Shown one piece after another: positions 1 through 6,092 of a DNA stretch of 7,247 nt; positions within the stretch are counted from its first letter, which is position 1, and each line of letters opens with the position of its first letter. The notes below the pieces were generated by a model. It saw only the letters and a list, made by a program, of their open reading frames with translations. It made no database searches and was not told the DNA's origin. The DNA lies in the NCBI GenBank assembly GCA_051008975.1, contig JBPCXA010000160.1, positions 1-7,247 on the forward strand, read 5' to 3'. The translations under genes were made by a program, and so were the position numbers. The stretch is from Persebacter sp051008975 (GTDB lineage: Bacteria; Pseudomonadota; Gammaproteobacteria; Tethybacterales; Persebacteraceae).

Positions 1-305
1 ATTCCATCTCCGCGCCGCGCGTAAAAAAATGCCCGCAATGCGGACGGCGTTCGTTCGCGCGGCTGATTTCCGCCTCCGCGTTTCATTTGAAGGGCGGCGG
101 CTGGTATGCGACCGACTTCAAAAACAAGCCGAAGCCCGGCGGCGGGAAGGACGGCGAGAAAGAAGGCGCGCAAAAGGAGAAATCCGGCGACGACAAGACC
201 GGAACGGAAAAGGCGAAAACGCCGGATTCCGCGAAGACGTCGGACGCGAAAAAGCCGGACGGCGGCGGCAAGAAATCCCCGGAAAAACCCCCCGCCCGCA
301 AATAG
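1..305 (+). CDS. FmdB-family zinc-ribbon regulatory protein, 5'-truncated by window edge
   Basis: This is the 3' part of an FmdB/CxxC_CXXC_SSSS-type small zinc-ribbon protein. The reading frame uses codons starting at position 3 and ends at TAG 303-305. The visible protein starts SISAPRVKKCPQCGRRSF, so only the second CxxC (CPQC) of the ribbon is present; the first pair and the usual MPxYEYxC start lie off the left edge. The next stretch, ISASAFHLKGGGWYATDF, matches the family's conserved segment after the ribbon. It is followed by a hydrophilic, low-complexity tail of about 60 residues rich in Lys, Gly, Asp, Glu and Pro, as is common at the C end of this family. The ribbon probably binds zinc; the cellular role of most members is not established. 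The gene converges with OMP1 on the opposite strand. Family assignment is firm; function is not. Confidence 0.85.
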   Translation, partial: SISAPRVKKCPQCGRRSFARLISASAFHLKGGGWYATDFKNKPKPGGGKDGEKEGAQKEKSGDDKTGTEKAKTPDSAKTSDAKKPDGGGKKSPEKPPARK

Positions 306-328
306 CCCCGGCGAAAAAAGACGCCGCC

Positions 329-348
329 ATTCCCGCAAAGGCGGGAAT
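329..348. repeat. 20-bp palindrome, dRS3-like
   Basis: ATTCCCGC-AAAG-GCGGGAAT is an 8-bp perfect stem with a 4-nt loop, 23 bp after the fmdB-like stop. It fits the Neisseria dRS3 form ATTCCC-N8-GGGAAT exactly. It may help end fmdB transcription, although no T-run follows. Confidence 0.75.
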
Positions 349-388
349 GCAAAATCGCAAATCGCCCCGCAAATTTCCGCGTTCACCT

Positions 389-512
389 CCCGTCCCATTC
401 CTGCGAAGGCAGGAATCTATACGCCGAAGGCGGAAATTGTAAATTACAAGAATTACAATTTCCCGCCGCTTTGCGGCGGCGGAGATTCCTGCCTTCGCAG
501 GAATGGGACGGG
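389..512. repeat. Nested-palindrome element A (MITE-like), between convergent genes
   Basis: The element has terminal inverted repeats of about 30 bp, each containing the 20-bp palindrome ATTCCTGCGAAGGCAGGAAT (397-416) or its complement (485-504). Inside lie CGCCGAAGGCG (422-432), an inverted pair AAATTGTAA/TTACAATTT, and CCGCCGC-TTT-GCGGCGG (463-479). The whole unit can fold into one long hairpin and has no coding capacity. It sits between the ends of the convergent fmdB-like gene and OMP1, so it may serve as a two-way terminator. It is one of three related copies in the window (A, B, C). Confidence 0.8.
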
Positions 513-533
513 GGGTGCAGGAGAAATTTTGGG

Positions 534-2023
534 TTAGAATCGCCGCACCGCCGACAAATTGAAGCGGGCGTTGTCGCCGAACCCCTCCGGACGCCGCCAA
601 TTAAATCCGGCGGACGGCGAAATCGTCCAGCGGTTGTAGCGGAGAACGCTTTCCAAATTCAGCGAATTCCGCGTTTCGGTTTCGTCCTCTTCCAGACGGG
701 AATGCAAACGGTACGTCGGCGATACTTTCCAAATCCCGCCGCTGTAATCCGCCGAAAGCGAAAAGCGATAATCGGCGGTTTCGCCCTGCACGGTTTCGGA
801 GAACGCGGCTTTCCAAAAATCCGCCGCGTACTCGCCGCCGCTTTCATAGCGAAAATCGCCGAACTCGCCGTCCGAATTTCGCTGTCCGGCGGCATAATAC
901 AAATGCCACTCGTCTTGCCGAAAATCCAGCCGACCGCCGAAATTGTACGCGTATCCGCTTTCGGTTATGGAATATCCGTAATCCGGCGAAAACGAAAACG
1001 CCAGCAGATTTCCGTCCCACAAAAAGTAGGAGGCGAGTCCGACCGCAACCATTCCCGCCCCGATATACGCCGCCGTTTCCGCTCCGTCATCGCGTTCGGC
1101 GACAACGCCGCCGCCGCCCGTTGTCGGATTCGTAATCGGCGGTTGCGTTGCGGCAACGCAATTCATTCCGTCCGTTGTCGCTTGTCCGTTGGGGCAAGAT
1201 TCGCACATTCCGCCGTTTTCAATTTGCGGCGGAGTCATCGCCAAACAAGTTTGCGGAGTTTCCACCGGCGGCGGTTGCGTTACGGCAACGCAATTCATTC
1301 CGTCCGTTGTCGCTTGCCCGCCGGAGCAAGAGTCGCACATTTCGTTGTTGACGATTTGCGACGGAGTCATCGCCAAACAAGTTTCCGCCGTATGCCCGCA
1401 TCGCAAACCGCCCGCCAAAGCAACGCCGTCGGTGCAGTCGCTGTTCATCAACTCCGTAAAACCGATATTTCCCGTAGACGGCGTTTGCGTAGTCGCAAAA
1501 GTTCCGCTGTTCACGATATAAAAATCGTCGCCCGTCAAATCGCCGCCGTCCAAACGGTCGGCGACCGCCAACGCCAAATCGCCGCCGCCGTTCGTATAAA
1601 CGCGAAAATCCATGCGAAAACCGTTAACGATGTCGTCGGAAATCCGTATGATGTCGCCCGCCATCGGCGTACGGGGATTGGCGGGATTGCCGCTAAAATC
1701 CACCTCCCCGCCGGGGGTAAATCTTTGTCCGCCGCCAAATCCGGGCGGATCGATTAATCCTATATTGATAGCAGTCCCGGTGTCAAAAACACGTAACTGG
1801 GCGACGATTTCGGACAAGTTTCCGTCCAAGTCCAGCGCAAGATTTCCGGCAGCAAAAACAAGGTTCTCCGTTCCGCCGGACGCAACAAACACCGTCGCCC
1901 GGGCTTCCTGCGCGTTCGCCGAAGTCGCCGCCCCGAAAAGCAGGGCGGACAAGACGGCGAAGGCGCGAAAAACCCGCAGAAAAAGCGAGGTACAAGGGGG
2001 GGGGGGGGGGTAGAAATTTTCAT
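534..2023 (-). CDS. Outer-membrane/surface protein OMP1, apparently phase-variable, out of frame as sequenced
   Basis: I do not recognise a named family. ATG 2021-2023 has a strong AAGGAG site 7 nt upstream. It begins MKIST, enters a C15 run (1996-2010), and in this sequence reads a wrong frame to a stop at 1760 (about 87 residues). With one C more (or two fewer) the gene is open to TAA 534-536, giving about 496 residues. That product has a good signal peptide (LFLRVFRAFAVLSALLFG, then ATSANA before QE). Next come an exposed domain of ~150 residues, two 44-residue Cys-rich repeats (~215-302), a Pro/Gly linker, a Gly-rich hydrophobic stretch (~318-336), and a C-terminal ~150-residue region of alternating aromatic strands ending AVRRF. 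Terminal Phe and strand pattern indicate an outer-membrane beta-barrel. A start at TTG 1952 would keep the frame but lose most of the signal peptide. OMP2 is its paralogue. Confidence 0.82.
1119..1382 (-). repeat. Two tandem 132-bp repeats encoding 44-residue Cys-rich units in OMP1
   Basis: Unit 1 is 1251-1382 and unit 2 is 1119-1250. Each encodes TCLAMTPxQI, then MC-(D/E)-SC, then GQATTDGMNCVA and a Pro-rich end, with Cys spacing C-x13-C-x2-C-x11-C. The DNA is also closely repeated, so units could be gained or lost by recombination. Two further Cys lie just upstream (…SDCTDG…LRCGH…), making ten in the region. Disulfide bonding in an exposed domain is a reasonable inference; I cannot assign the fold. 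Confidence 0.85.
1996..2010. repeat. Poly-G/poly-C tract of 15 bp in the OMP1 signal-peptide codons
   Basis: Fifteen consecutive G on the + strand are read as C15 in the mRNA-sense strand, 13 bases after the start of ATG 2021-2023. Runs this long are prone to slipped-strand errors at replication. C16 or C13 joins the ATG to the long OMP1 frame; C15 (as here) and C14 lead to stops at 1760 and 1783. The run would be poly-proline in the n-region of the signal peptide. Homopolymer miscounting is possible. Confidence 0.9.
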
Positions 2024-2030
2024 CGGGATT

Positions 2031-2036
2031 CTCCTT
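2031..2036 (-). promoter_or_regulatory. Ribosome binding site of OMP1
   Basis: AAGGAG lies 7 nt before ATG 2021-2023. It is one of the strongest sites in the window. It decides the start, because the alternative TTG at 1950-1952 has no such site and would remove most of the signal peptide. Confidence 0.85.
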
Positions 2037-2047
2037 TTAATGCAATA

Positions 2048-2077
2048 AGAATATGATTTTATCAAAAAATGGGGCAA
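2048..2077 (-). promoter_or_regulatory. Candidate OMP1 promoter
   Basis: The best candidate is the extended -10 TGATAAAAT (2056-2064), giving a leader of about 25 nt. An alternative is TTGCCC (2072-2077), 18 bp, TATTCT (2048-2053). Both sit in an AT-rich stretch (2040-2147) unlike the rest of the window. I cannot decide between them from sequence alone. Confidence 0.4.
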
Positions 2078-2161
2078 AAAAATCCACGTTTTCAACTTTT
2101 TTGCGAATTTTTTTCGGGGCGATTTTTTTTCGGAATTTTCTCAAAATTGCGCCTACGGCGC

Positions 2162-2299
2162 AAAGAGATTCCGGCTTTCGCCGGAATGGCGGCACTTTTT
2201 GGTTTTGCGGACAATACCAAATTTAGCGGTATCCAAAAATATAAAAAAACCGCCATTCCGGCGAAAGTTTATCCTCGCGAACGCGGGGACCGGAATCTC
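2162..2299. repeat. Nested-palindrome element D (second family), with 22-bp insert
   Basis: The left end is AAAGAG plus the 20-bp palindrome ATTCCGGCTTTCGCCGGAAT (2168-2187) and GGCGG. The centre is AT-rich with GGACAATACC/GGTATCC arms. The right-hand 20-bp palindrome is split: ATTCCGGCGAAAG (2255-2267), a 22-bp insert (2268-2289), then CCGGAAT (2290-2296). It matches element E at 6093-6212 in reverse orientation along its length, apart from the insert and scattered changes. There is no transposase; it could only move with help from elsewhere. Confidence 0.8.
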
Positions 2300-2351
2300 C
2301 TTCGCCGAAGGCGAATTCGCCGCTCCGCCGCCGATTTCCGCCTCTCCCCCT

Positions 2352-2455
2352 GTTCCATTCCTGCGAAGGCAGGAATCTCCACGCCGAAGGCGGTAATTGT
2401 ACAATTTCCCGCCGCTATGCGGCGGCGGAGATTCCTGCCTTCGCAGGAATGGAAC
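2352..2455. repeat. Nested-palindrome element B (same family as A and C)
   Basis: The ends carry the 20-bp palindrome ATTCCTGCGAAGGCAGGAAT (2357-2376) and its complement (2431-2450) within ~27-bp inverted repeats. Inside are CGCCGAAGGCG (2382-2392) and CCGCCGC-TAT-GCGGCGG (2409-2425), with a compact AATTGTACAATT centre. It is in the same orientation as A, about 20 bp shorter, because the central stem loop is reduced. Confidence 0.8.
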
Positions 2456-2479
2456 GTCTTTTTATTCGCCGCCTCTGCC

Positions 2480-2507
2480 CTCGCCCCCGACATTTGTCGA
2501 GGGCGAG
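2480..2507 (-). terminator. Hairpin after the last operon gene, possible terminator
   Basis: Two 13-nt arms (2480-2492 and 2495-2507) pair with a single mismatch, starting 9 nt after the metallophosphoesterase stop. On the transcript it would be a stable GC-rich stem, but no U-run follows it, so a classical intrinsic terminator is not shown. It may instead protect the 3' end of the mRNA. Confidence 0.4.
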
Positions 2508-2516
2508 ACGACAAAA

Positions 2517-3347
2517 TTACGCCGCGTCGGGCCAGAAATATGTTTGCGGCTCGATCGCCCGTCCCTGCATCGCGCGTTCGGCGGGCGGCAGAACTTCGTC
2601 GCTCGGCCAGATTCCGGTCTGCAGCGCGATGCGATATTCGGCGGAAAGTCCGGCGTCCGCCATCGCCTTTTGCGCGGCGGCGAAATCGTATTCCAAGAAA
2701 CGGTGCGTAATGCGGACGCCGCCCGCCTCGCGAATCCATTTGGCGTACCACACCCGCGGCGTGCCGTCGTTGGCGGGCATTCCGAGCGCGCCGCTGTTGT
2801 GCCATATTTTGCCGCCGATGTTTTGCGTGAACGGAATGCCGCTGTGGCCGGCGATGACGGCGTCCGCCCGCAATTCGTCCATTATCGCGCGCTTTTCCGC
2901 CGCCGGCGAGGAGGCGAAAATAAAACGATTGTCGGAATCCGCGGCGGCGTGCAAAACCGCGATTTTGCGCCCGCCGAATTGCCGAAAAACGCGCGGCGGC
3001 AGCGCGCCCATCCATTTTCGGTCGGCGGCGGGAATGCTCCGCTTGGCGTGCGGATACCATCCGGCGGACAGCCGCTCGCAGGCGGAACCGGGCGCGAAAC
3101 CGCAGCCGCATTCGTCCTCGTCGGCGGCGATCGCGCGTTCGCAGTTGCCGCGCACAATCGTCGCCGCCGCAAACCGCCGCCGCATCATTTCGCACACCGC
3201 CGCGCCGTCCGCGCAATACGCCGCCAGATCTCCCGCGCACACCGTCGTCGCCGAATCCGCCTCCGATTCCGCGGACGCCAGCGCGCGGAGGGCGTGCAGG
3301 TTTCCGTAAATGCCGCCGAACGACAGCAGTACGTCCGCGCCGCGCAT
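2517..3347 (-). CDS. Atypical metallophosphoesterase-family protein
   Basis: This 276-residue protein has the layout of YfcE/MJ0936-like calcineurin-fold phosphoesterases, but with altered metal ligands. The usual SDxHGN reads SFGGIYGN (residues 9-16), so Asp and His are Gly12 and Tyr14. Retained features are GD (39-40), GNCE (67-70, in place of GNHD), His133 and the GH of AGHSG (167-168), where the second His of GHxH is Gly170. The NSGALGMP and NDGTPRVWY stretches fit the family's C-terminal core. Seven Cys occur before residue 91, including DECGCGF. From memory, related bacterial proteins with FGGxYSNL-type starts form a conserved subfamily, so this is probably not simple decay. Its substrate is unknown. 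It is the last operon gene, starting 11 nt after the thioesterase stop. Confidence 0.75.
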   Translation of the reverse strand: MRGADVLLSFGGIYGNLHALRALASAESEADSATTVCAGDLAAYCADGAAVCEMMRRRFAAATIVRGNCERAIAADEDECGCGFAPGSACERLSAGWYPHAKRSIPAADRKWMGALPPRVFRQFGGRKIAVLHAAADSDNRFIFASSPAAEKRAIMDELRADAVIAGHSGIPFTQNIGGKIWHNSGALGMPANDGTPRVWYAKWIREAGGVRITHRFLEYDFAAAQKAMADAGLSAEYRIALQTGIWPSDEVLPPAERAMQGRAIEPQTYFWPDAA

Positions 3348-3358
3348 TTATTCGCCGC

Positions 3359-3829
3359 TCATCGTCCGCGCGCCTTTTCGCCGCGCAGAGTCATCACCGT
3401 GCTGGTCGCTACCGCCGCGGTTTTGCCGTCTTCGCGGACGATGTCGCAGCGATAATGCGTAATCGTGCCGCCGCTTTGCATCGGTTTCGCCGTCGCCCGC
3501 AGAGTCGTCTTCCAAACGGGGCGGAAGAAATTAATCTTCAATTCCAAAGTGGCGAACGATTCGCCCTCCGCCATTAATGTGGAATGCGCCGTGCCGATTG
3601 CGGCGTCGGCGAGTTCGCATATCAGCCCGCCGTGGACGGTGCCCTGCTGGTTGCCGTGCCGCGCCGGGTCGGCGTCAATTTCCACCGCCGCGCCGCCGCG
3701 TTCCGCGTCGACGACGCGCATATCCAGCGTCCGCGAAATCGCGGTCGGATAGCGCATATATGTTTCGTCTTCGGGACTCGCCGCGCCGGAAATTTGCCGC
3801 CGCAAATATTCCAGAACCGGAAACTTCAT
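3359..3829 (-). CDS. PaaI/YbgC-like hotdog-fold thioesterase
   Basis: This 156-residue single-domain hotdog protein probably hydrolyses an acyl-CoA or other thioester in the cytoplasm. The family signature GTVHGGLICELADAAIG (residues 63-79) contains the helix-capping HGG and Asp75, in the catalytic acid position of PaaI-type enzymes. LELKINFFRPV (95-105) and the C-terminal strand ATSTVMTLRG complete the fold. Length is near the PaaI norm, with an N-terminal extension of about 25 residues. Its ATG overlaps the ppiC stop as ATGA, and I see no clear ribosome site of its own, so translation is probably coupled. The acyl substrate cannot be told from sequence, and its role beside ppiC and bolA is unknown. 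Confidence 0.85.
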   Translation of the reverse strand: MKFPVLEYLRRQISGAASPEDETYMRYPTAISRTLDMRVVDAERGGAAVEIDADPARHGNQQGTVHGGLICELADAAIGTAHSTLMAEGESFATLELKINFFRPVWKTTLRATAKPMQSGGTITHYRCDIVREDGKTAAVATSTVMTLRGEKARGR

Positions 3830-4641
3830 TTGCGGACGATTTCGGCGGCGGCGCGCAGTTCCTCCAAATGGACGGAAAACAATTCGGCGCGCACCGATTG
3901 TTCGATGTTATGCCGTAAATCGTCGTTCAGCGGCGGCGGCGTCAGCGGGCGTTTTTCGTCCACGCGGATGATGTGCCAGCCGAATTGCGTCCGCACTGGT
4001 GCTACGGCGAGCGCGCCGGGTTTGGTTTGTTCCATCGCGGCGGCATATTCCGGCACCAGCGCGCTTGAATCGGTCCAGCCGAGTTCTCCGCCCCGCGCCG
4101 CCGAACCGGGATCCTTGGAATGCTCTTGCGCCAACTCGGCGAACTTGCCGCCGTCCGCGGAAATTTGCGCGTGCAAATCGCCCGCCAATTCCTCGTCATC
4201 CACCAAAATATGCGCGGTGCGATATTCGCTCCGCCCGGAGAGATCGGATTTCAGTTCCTCGTAGCGCAAAGACACCGTCGCCTCCGCGACCGGATTTTCG
4301 CCGATAAACTCCTGCGTATAGGCGCGCCCCAGCACCGTTTGTTCGGCGATCCGCAATTGTTCGGCGATTTCCGGACGCAAATGCATTTCGGCGTCGCGCG
4401 CGGCCTGCGCGATAATTTCGCCGGTGATGATATTGTCCAGAATCGTTTCGCGATCCTGCCCGCCGGCGACCGGCGCGTAGACGCTGATTCGCGTCTCGGA
4501 AATTTCCGCGCCGTTGACGACGGCGACAATTTCGCCCCCGCCGGAAGTTTGCGCGGAATCCGCCCCTTCCCCGGTTTTCGCGGAATCGTGAAAGCACCCC
4601 GCCGCGAGAAGCGACAGGGCGAGAATGGCCGTTTTTTTCAT
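3826..4641 (-). CDS. Parvulin-type peptidyl-prolyl isomerase, lipoprotein
   Basis: This 271-residue protein catalyses cis-trans isomerisation of prolyl bonds and probably assists folding of exported proteins. Residues 1-16 (MKKTAILALSLLAAGC) are a lipoprotein signal with lipobox LAAGC and lipidated Cys16. Residue +2 is Phe, not Asp, which favours sorting to the outer membrane. A flexible Gly/Ser linker follows, then an N-terminal helical region (~40-135) like SurA/PrsA chaperone segments. The single rotamase domain (~140-230) has YRTAHILV, a central FAELAQEHSKDPGSAARGGELGW and the closing FGWHIIRV. The start overlaps the bolA stop as ATGA, and AGGAG lies 8 nt upstream inside bolA. The order yciB-bolA-ppiC is recurrent in beta/gammaproteobacteria. 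Possible clients include the OMPs encoded nearby; this is speculation. Confidence 0.92.
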   Translation of the reverse strand: MKKTAILALSLLAAGCFHDSAKTGEGADSAQTSGGGEIVAVVNGAEISETRISVYAPVAGGQDRETILDNIITGEIIAQAARDAEMHLRPEIAEQLRIAEQTVLGRAYTQEFIGENPVAEATVSLRYEELKSDLSGRSEYRTAHILVDDEELAGDLHAQISADGGKFAELAQEHSKDPGSAARGGELGWTDSSALVPEYAAAMEQTKPGALAVAPVRTQFGWHIIRVDEKRPLTPPPLNDDLRHNIEQSVRAELFSVHLEELRAAAEIVRK

Positions 4642-4931
4642 TGTTGTTTCTCCTGTTCGGAAAGCTCGCCGGGGGCGAATGTTTTGACGGAAAGCGCATG
4701 CACGCCCGCCGCCGCCAAATCCCCGACCGCCGCGAACACCATCCGATGACGCGACAGCGGAGACGCGCCCGAAAACCGCGGCGAGACGATTTCCAGACGA
4801 AAATGCGCGCCGGCGCCGGCCTCGCGATGTCCGCGATGGGCGCGGCTTTCGTCCGCAATTGTCAGGCGCGACGGAGACAAACTCCGCAGCCGCGCCTCCA
4901 AAATTCGGCGGGCGCCGTCAGCGTCCGTCAT
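4638..4931 (-). CDS. BolA-family protein
   Basis: This is a 97-residue cytoplasmic BolA-like protein. BolA proteins pair with monothiol glutaredoxins over an Fe-S cluster and act in iron handling and stress response; some bind DNA. Diagnostic sequence runs from HFRLEIVSPRFSGASPLSRH (residues 43-62) to RMVFAAVGDL and GVHALSVKTFAPGE (76-89). The conserved RH and HAL histidines are present. The N-terminal part carries the usual short helix (ARRILEARL) before the first strand. The gene begins inside yciB (14-bp overlap) and ends in a 4-bp overlap with ppiC. There is no strong ribosome site, so coupling to yciB is likely. Whether it is BolA or another subgroup (IbaG/YrbA) cannot be settled here, so no symbol is given. 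Confidence 0.9.
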   Translation of the reverse strand: MTDADGARRILEARLRSLSPSRLTIADESRAHRGHREAGAGAHFRLEIVSPRFSGASPLSRHRMVFAAVGDLAAAGVHALSVKTFAPGELSEQEKQQ

Positions 4932-5463
4932 TTTTCATCGTCGCGCGATGCGTCAAATAAACGATCACGCCGACAAGTCCGGCGAGATTGACGCCCGGAT
5001 ATACGAAAGTTTTCGTCCACACCCACGCCTCTTCGGACAAGTGATAAATCACCGCCAGATTCGCCGCGCCGACGCCGAAAAACATCAGCGCCAGCGCGTT
5101 GGACGCCCGCCGCCACTGCGCGTCCCGCGCCTCGAAAAATTTGCCGAACAGCGCGCGCGCGAGATTCTTGCGGAAGACAAAATCCGCGACCGGCAAAGAC
5201 AGCGCGAACAGCCAATTAATGACCGTCGTCTTAATTTGCAAATACACCGTTTCGCGCAGCAGCAAAGTCGCGCCGCCGAAAACGAGAATCAGCGCGGCGG
5301 CGAGCCACTCCGCGCCGCTCGGCGAAATTTTCAGAATCAGCAGCAGCAGGATTTGCAGCGCGACGGCGATCATCAGCGCGACGGTCGCCGCGTGAAAATC
5401 GCGCGTCCACAGATACACGCCGAAAAAGGCGGCGGCGGGGACGAAGGCGATCCAGTGGCGCAC
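4918..5463 (-). CDS. yciB: YciB/IspZ septation protein A family, inner membrane
   Basis: This 181-residue polytopic inner-membrane protein is close to the family norm (~180). It begins MRHWIAFVPAAAFFGVYLWTR, and further on shows LVFGGATLLL and IKTTVINWLFALSLPVADFV, matching the conserved YciB core (FGGxTL, then K-x-TVI-x-x-LFA). There are about five hydrophobic spans. Family members are linked to intracellular septation in Shigella and to envelope integrity in E. coli, with no known enzymatic activity. I chose GTG 5461-5463, 2 nt after the msrB stop, because the family start is MxxxxxFxPxxxFF. A longer open frame running into msrB adds 39 residues with no family resemblance. A weak GAAG precedes the start. 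The end overlaps bolA by 14 bp. Confidence 0.9.
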   Translation of the reverse strand: MRHWIAFVPAAAFFGVYLWTRDFHAATVALMIAVALQILLLLILKISPSGAEWLAAALILVFGGATLLLRETVYLQIKTTVINWLFALSLPVADFVFRKNLARALFGKFFEARDAQWRRASNALALMFFGVGAANLAVIYHLSEEAWVWTKTFVYPGVNLAGLVGVIVYLTHRATMKNDGR

Positions 5464-5465
5464 CG

Positions 5466-5849
5466 TTATTCTTCGCGCGGACGCAGCCGCAAAGACGCGG
5501 AATTGATGCAATACCGCAAGCCGGTCGGCGGCGGGCCGTCGTTGAAAACATGCCCCAAATGGGCGTCGCACTTGGCGCAAACCACCTCGGTGCGGCGCAT
5601 CATCATTGAAGAATCGTCTTTTTCGCCGACCGCGGCGGCGTCGCGCGGCGCGGTGAAGGACGGCCAGCCGGTGCCGGAATCGAATTTGGCGGCGGAATCA
5701 AACAGCGCCTCGCCGCAACAGACGCACACATACGCGCCGGGCGTTTTGCAGTCGTGATATTCGCCGGTGAAGGGCGGCTCGGTGCCTTTTTGCCGGGTCA
5801 CGCGGTATTGCATCGGCGAAAGGCGCGCGCGAAGTTCGTTGTCGTCCAT
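5466..5849 (-). CDS. msrB: Peptide-methionine (R)-S-oxide reductase MsrB
   Basis: This 127-residue cytoplasmic enzyme reduces methionine-R-sulfoxide in proteins, normally with thioredoxin. The zinc site is two CxxC pairs, Cys42/Cys45 and Cys91/Cys94. GTGWPSF (59-65), HLGHVFNDGP (97-106) and the catalytic RYCINSASL with Cys114 are all intact. It lacks a signal peptide and is not fused to MsrA. The start is ATG 5847-5849, preceded by GGGAGG (5854-5859). It is the first operon gene and is followed after 2 nt by yciB, an arrangement I recall from betaproteobacteria such as Burkholderia and Bordetella relatives. Confidence 0.95.
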   Translation of the reverse strand: MDDNELRARLSPMQYRVTRQKGTEPPFTGEYHDCKTPGAYVCVCCGEALFDSAAKFDSGTGWPSFTAPRDAAAVGEKDDSSMMMRRTEVVCAKCDAHLGHVFNDGPPPTGLRYCINSASLRLRPREE

Positions 5850-5853
5850 AAGT

Positions 5854-5911
5854 CCTCCCGAAAAATTCCGTTAAAAATAGAAATTATACCCCGTCCGTCC
5901 CCCGAATGCAA
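5854..5911 (-). promoter_or_regulatory. Operon promoter and msrB ribosome binding site
   Basis: A perfect -10 TATAAT occupies 5883-5888. TTGCAT at 5906-5911 is a partial -35 with a 17-bp spacer. Transcription would start near 5876, giving a leader of about 27 nt that contains GGGAGG (5854-5859). No other promoter of this quality appears upstream of the operon. No operator is evident. Confidence 0.65.
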
Positions 5912-5976
5912 CCGCCCCCGCCGCCGCCGTTTTAAGAAATCCCCGCCCCCGCCGAATTTCGCCCGCCTCCTCCGTC

Positions 5977-6088
5977 CCATTCCTGCGAAGGCAGGAATTT
6001 ACGCCGCCGCAAAGCGGCGGGAAATTGTAAACGCCTACGGCGACAATTACCGCCTACGGCGATGAGATTCCTGCCTTCGCAGGAATGG
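5977..6088. repeat. Nested-palindrome element C (A/B family, inverted)
   Basis: The 20-bp palindromes lie at 5979-5998 and 6067-6086. Inside, CCGCCGC-AAA-GCGGCGG (6004-6020) comes first, so this copy is inverted relative to A and B. Two copies of CGCCTACGGCG (6032-6042 and 6051-6061) follow, in place of the single CGCCGAAGGCG of A and B. The match between left and right arms stops 2 bp outside the 20-bp units. Confidence 0.8.
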
Positions 6089-6092
6089 AATT

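Larger units (their letters stand above)
2024..2516. other. Non-coding interval between OMP1 and the operon end
   Basis: This 493-bp stretch contains no supportable gene. From left to right it holds the OMP1 ribosome site and promoter region; a run of A/T tracts (2064-2139); CGCCTACGGCG (2150-2160); palindromic element D (2162-2299); CGCCGAAGGCG (2303-2313); element B (2352-2455); and a hairpin (2480-2507) just after the last operon gene. Short open frames here are translations of the palindromes. Confidence 0.8.

Noticed and set aside
510..515. G6 run downstream of OMP1 as a second switch
   Set aside because: It is short and lies outside the coding sequence, beside element A.
83..600. Small proteins containing IPAKAGI- or SCLRRNG-like strings at several places
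   Set aside because: These are translations of the 20-bp palindromes, a common annotation artefact.
471..1757. 428-residue open frame on the + strand opposite OMP1
   Set aside because: Arg-rich, no recognisable domain, no start signal; it is the complement of a GC-biased real gene and of element A.
534..1952. OMP1 as an ordinary gene starting at TTG 1950-1952
   Set aside because: It has no ribosome site and would begin in the middle of the signal-peptide hydrophobic core. The ATG at 2023 with AAGGAG, one base out of frame across the C15 run, explains the sequence better.
2397..3455. 352-residue + strand frame opposite the metallophosphoesterase
   Set aside because: Begins inside palindromic element B, Arg/Ala-rich, no family resemblance; shadow of the minus-strand gene.
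5464..5580. 39-residue N-terminal extension of yciB overlapping msrB
   Set aside because: No YciB homologue begins this way; the GTG at 5463 gives the family's normal start and length.
4948..5757. 269-residue + strand frame opposite yciB and msrB
   Set aside because: Both minus-strand genes have clear conserved motifs; this frame has none and is very rich in Arg and Gln.
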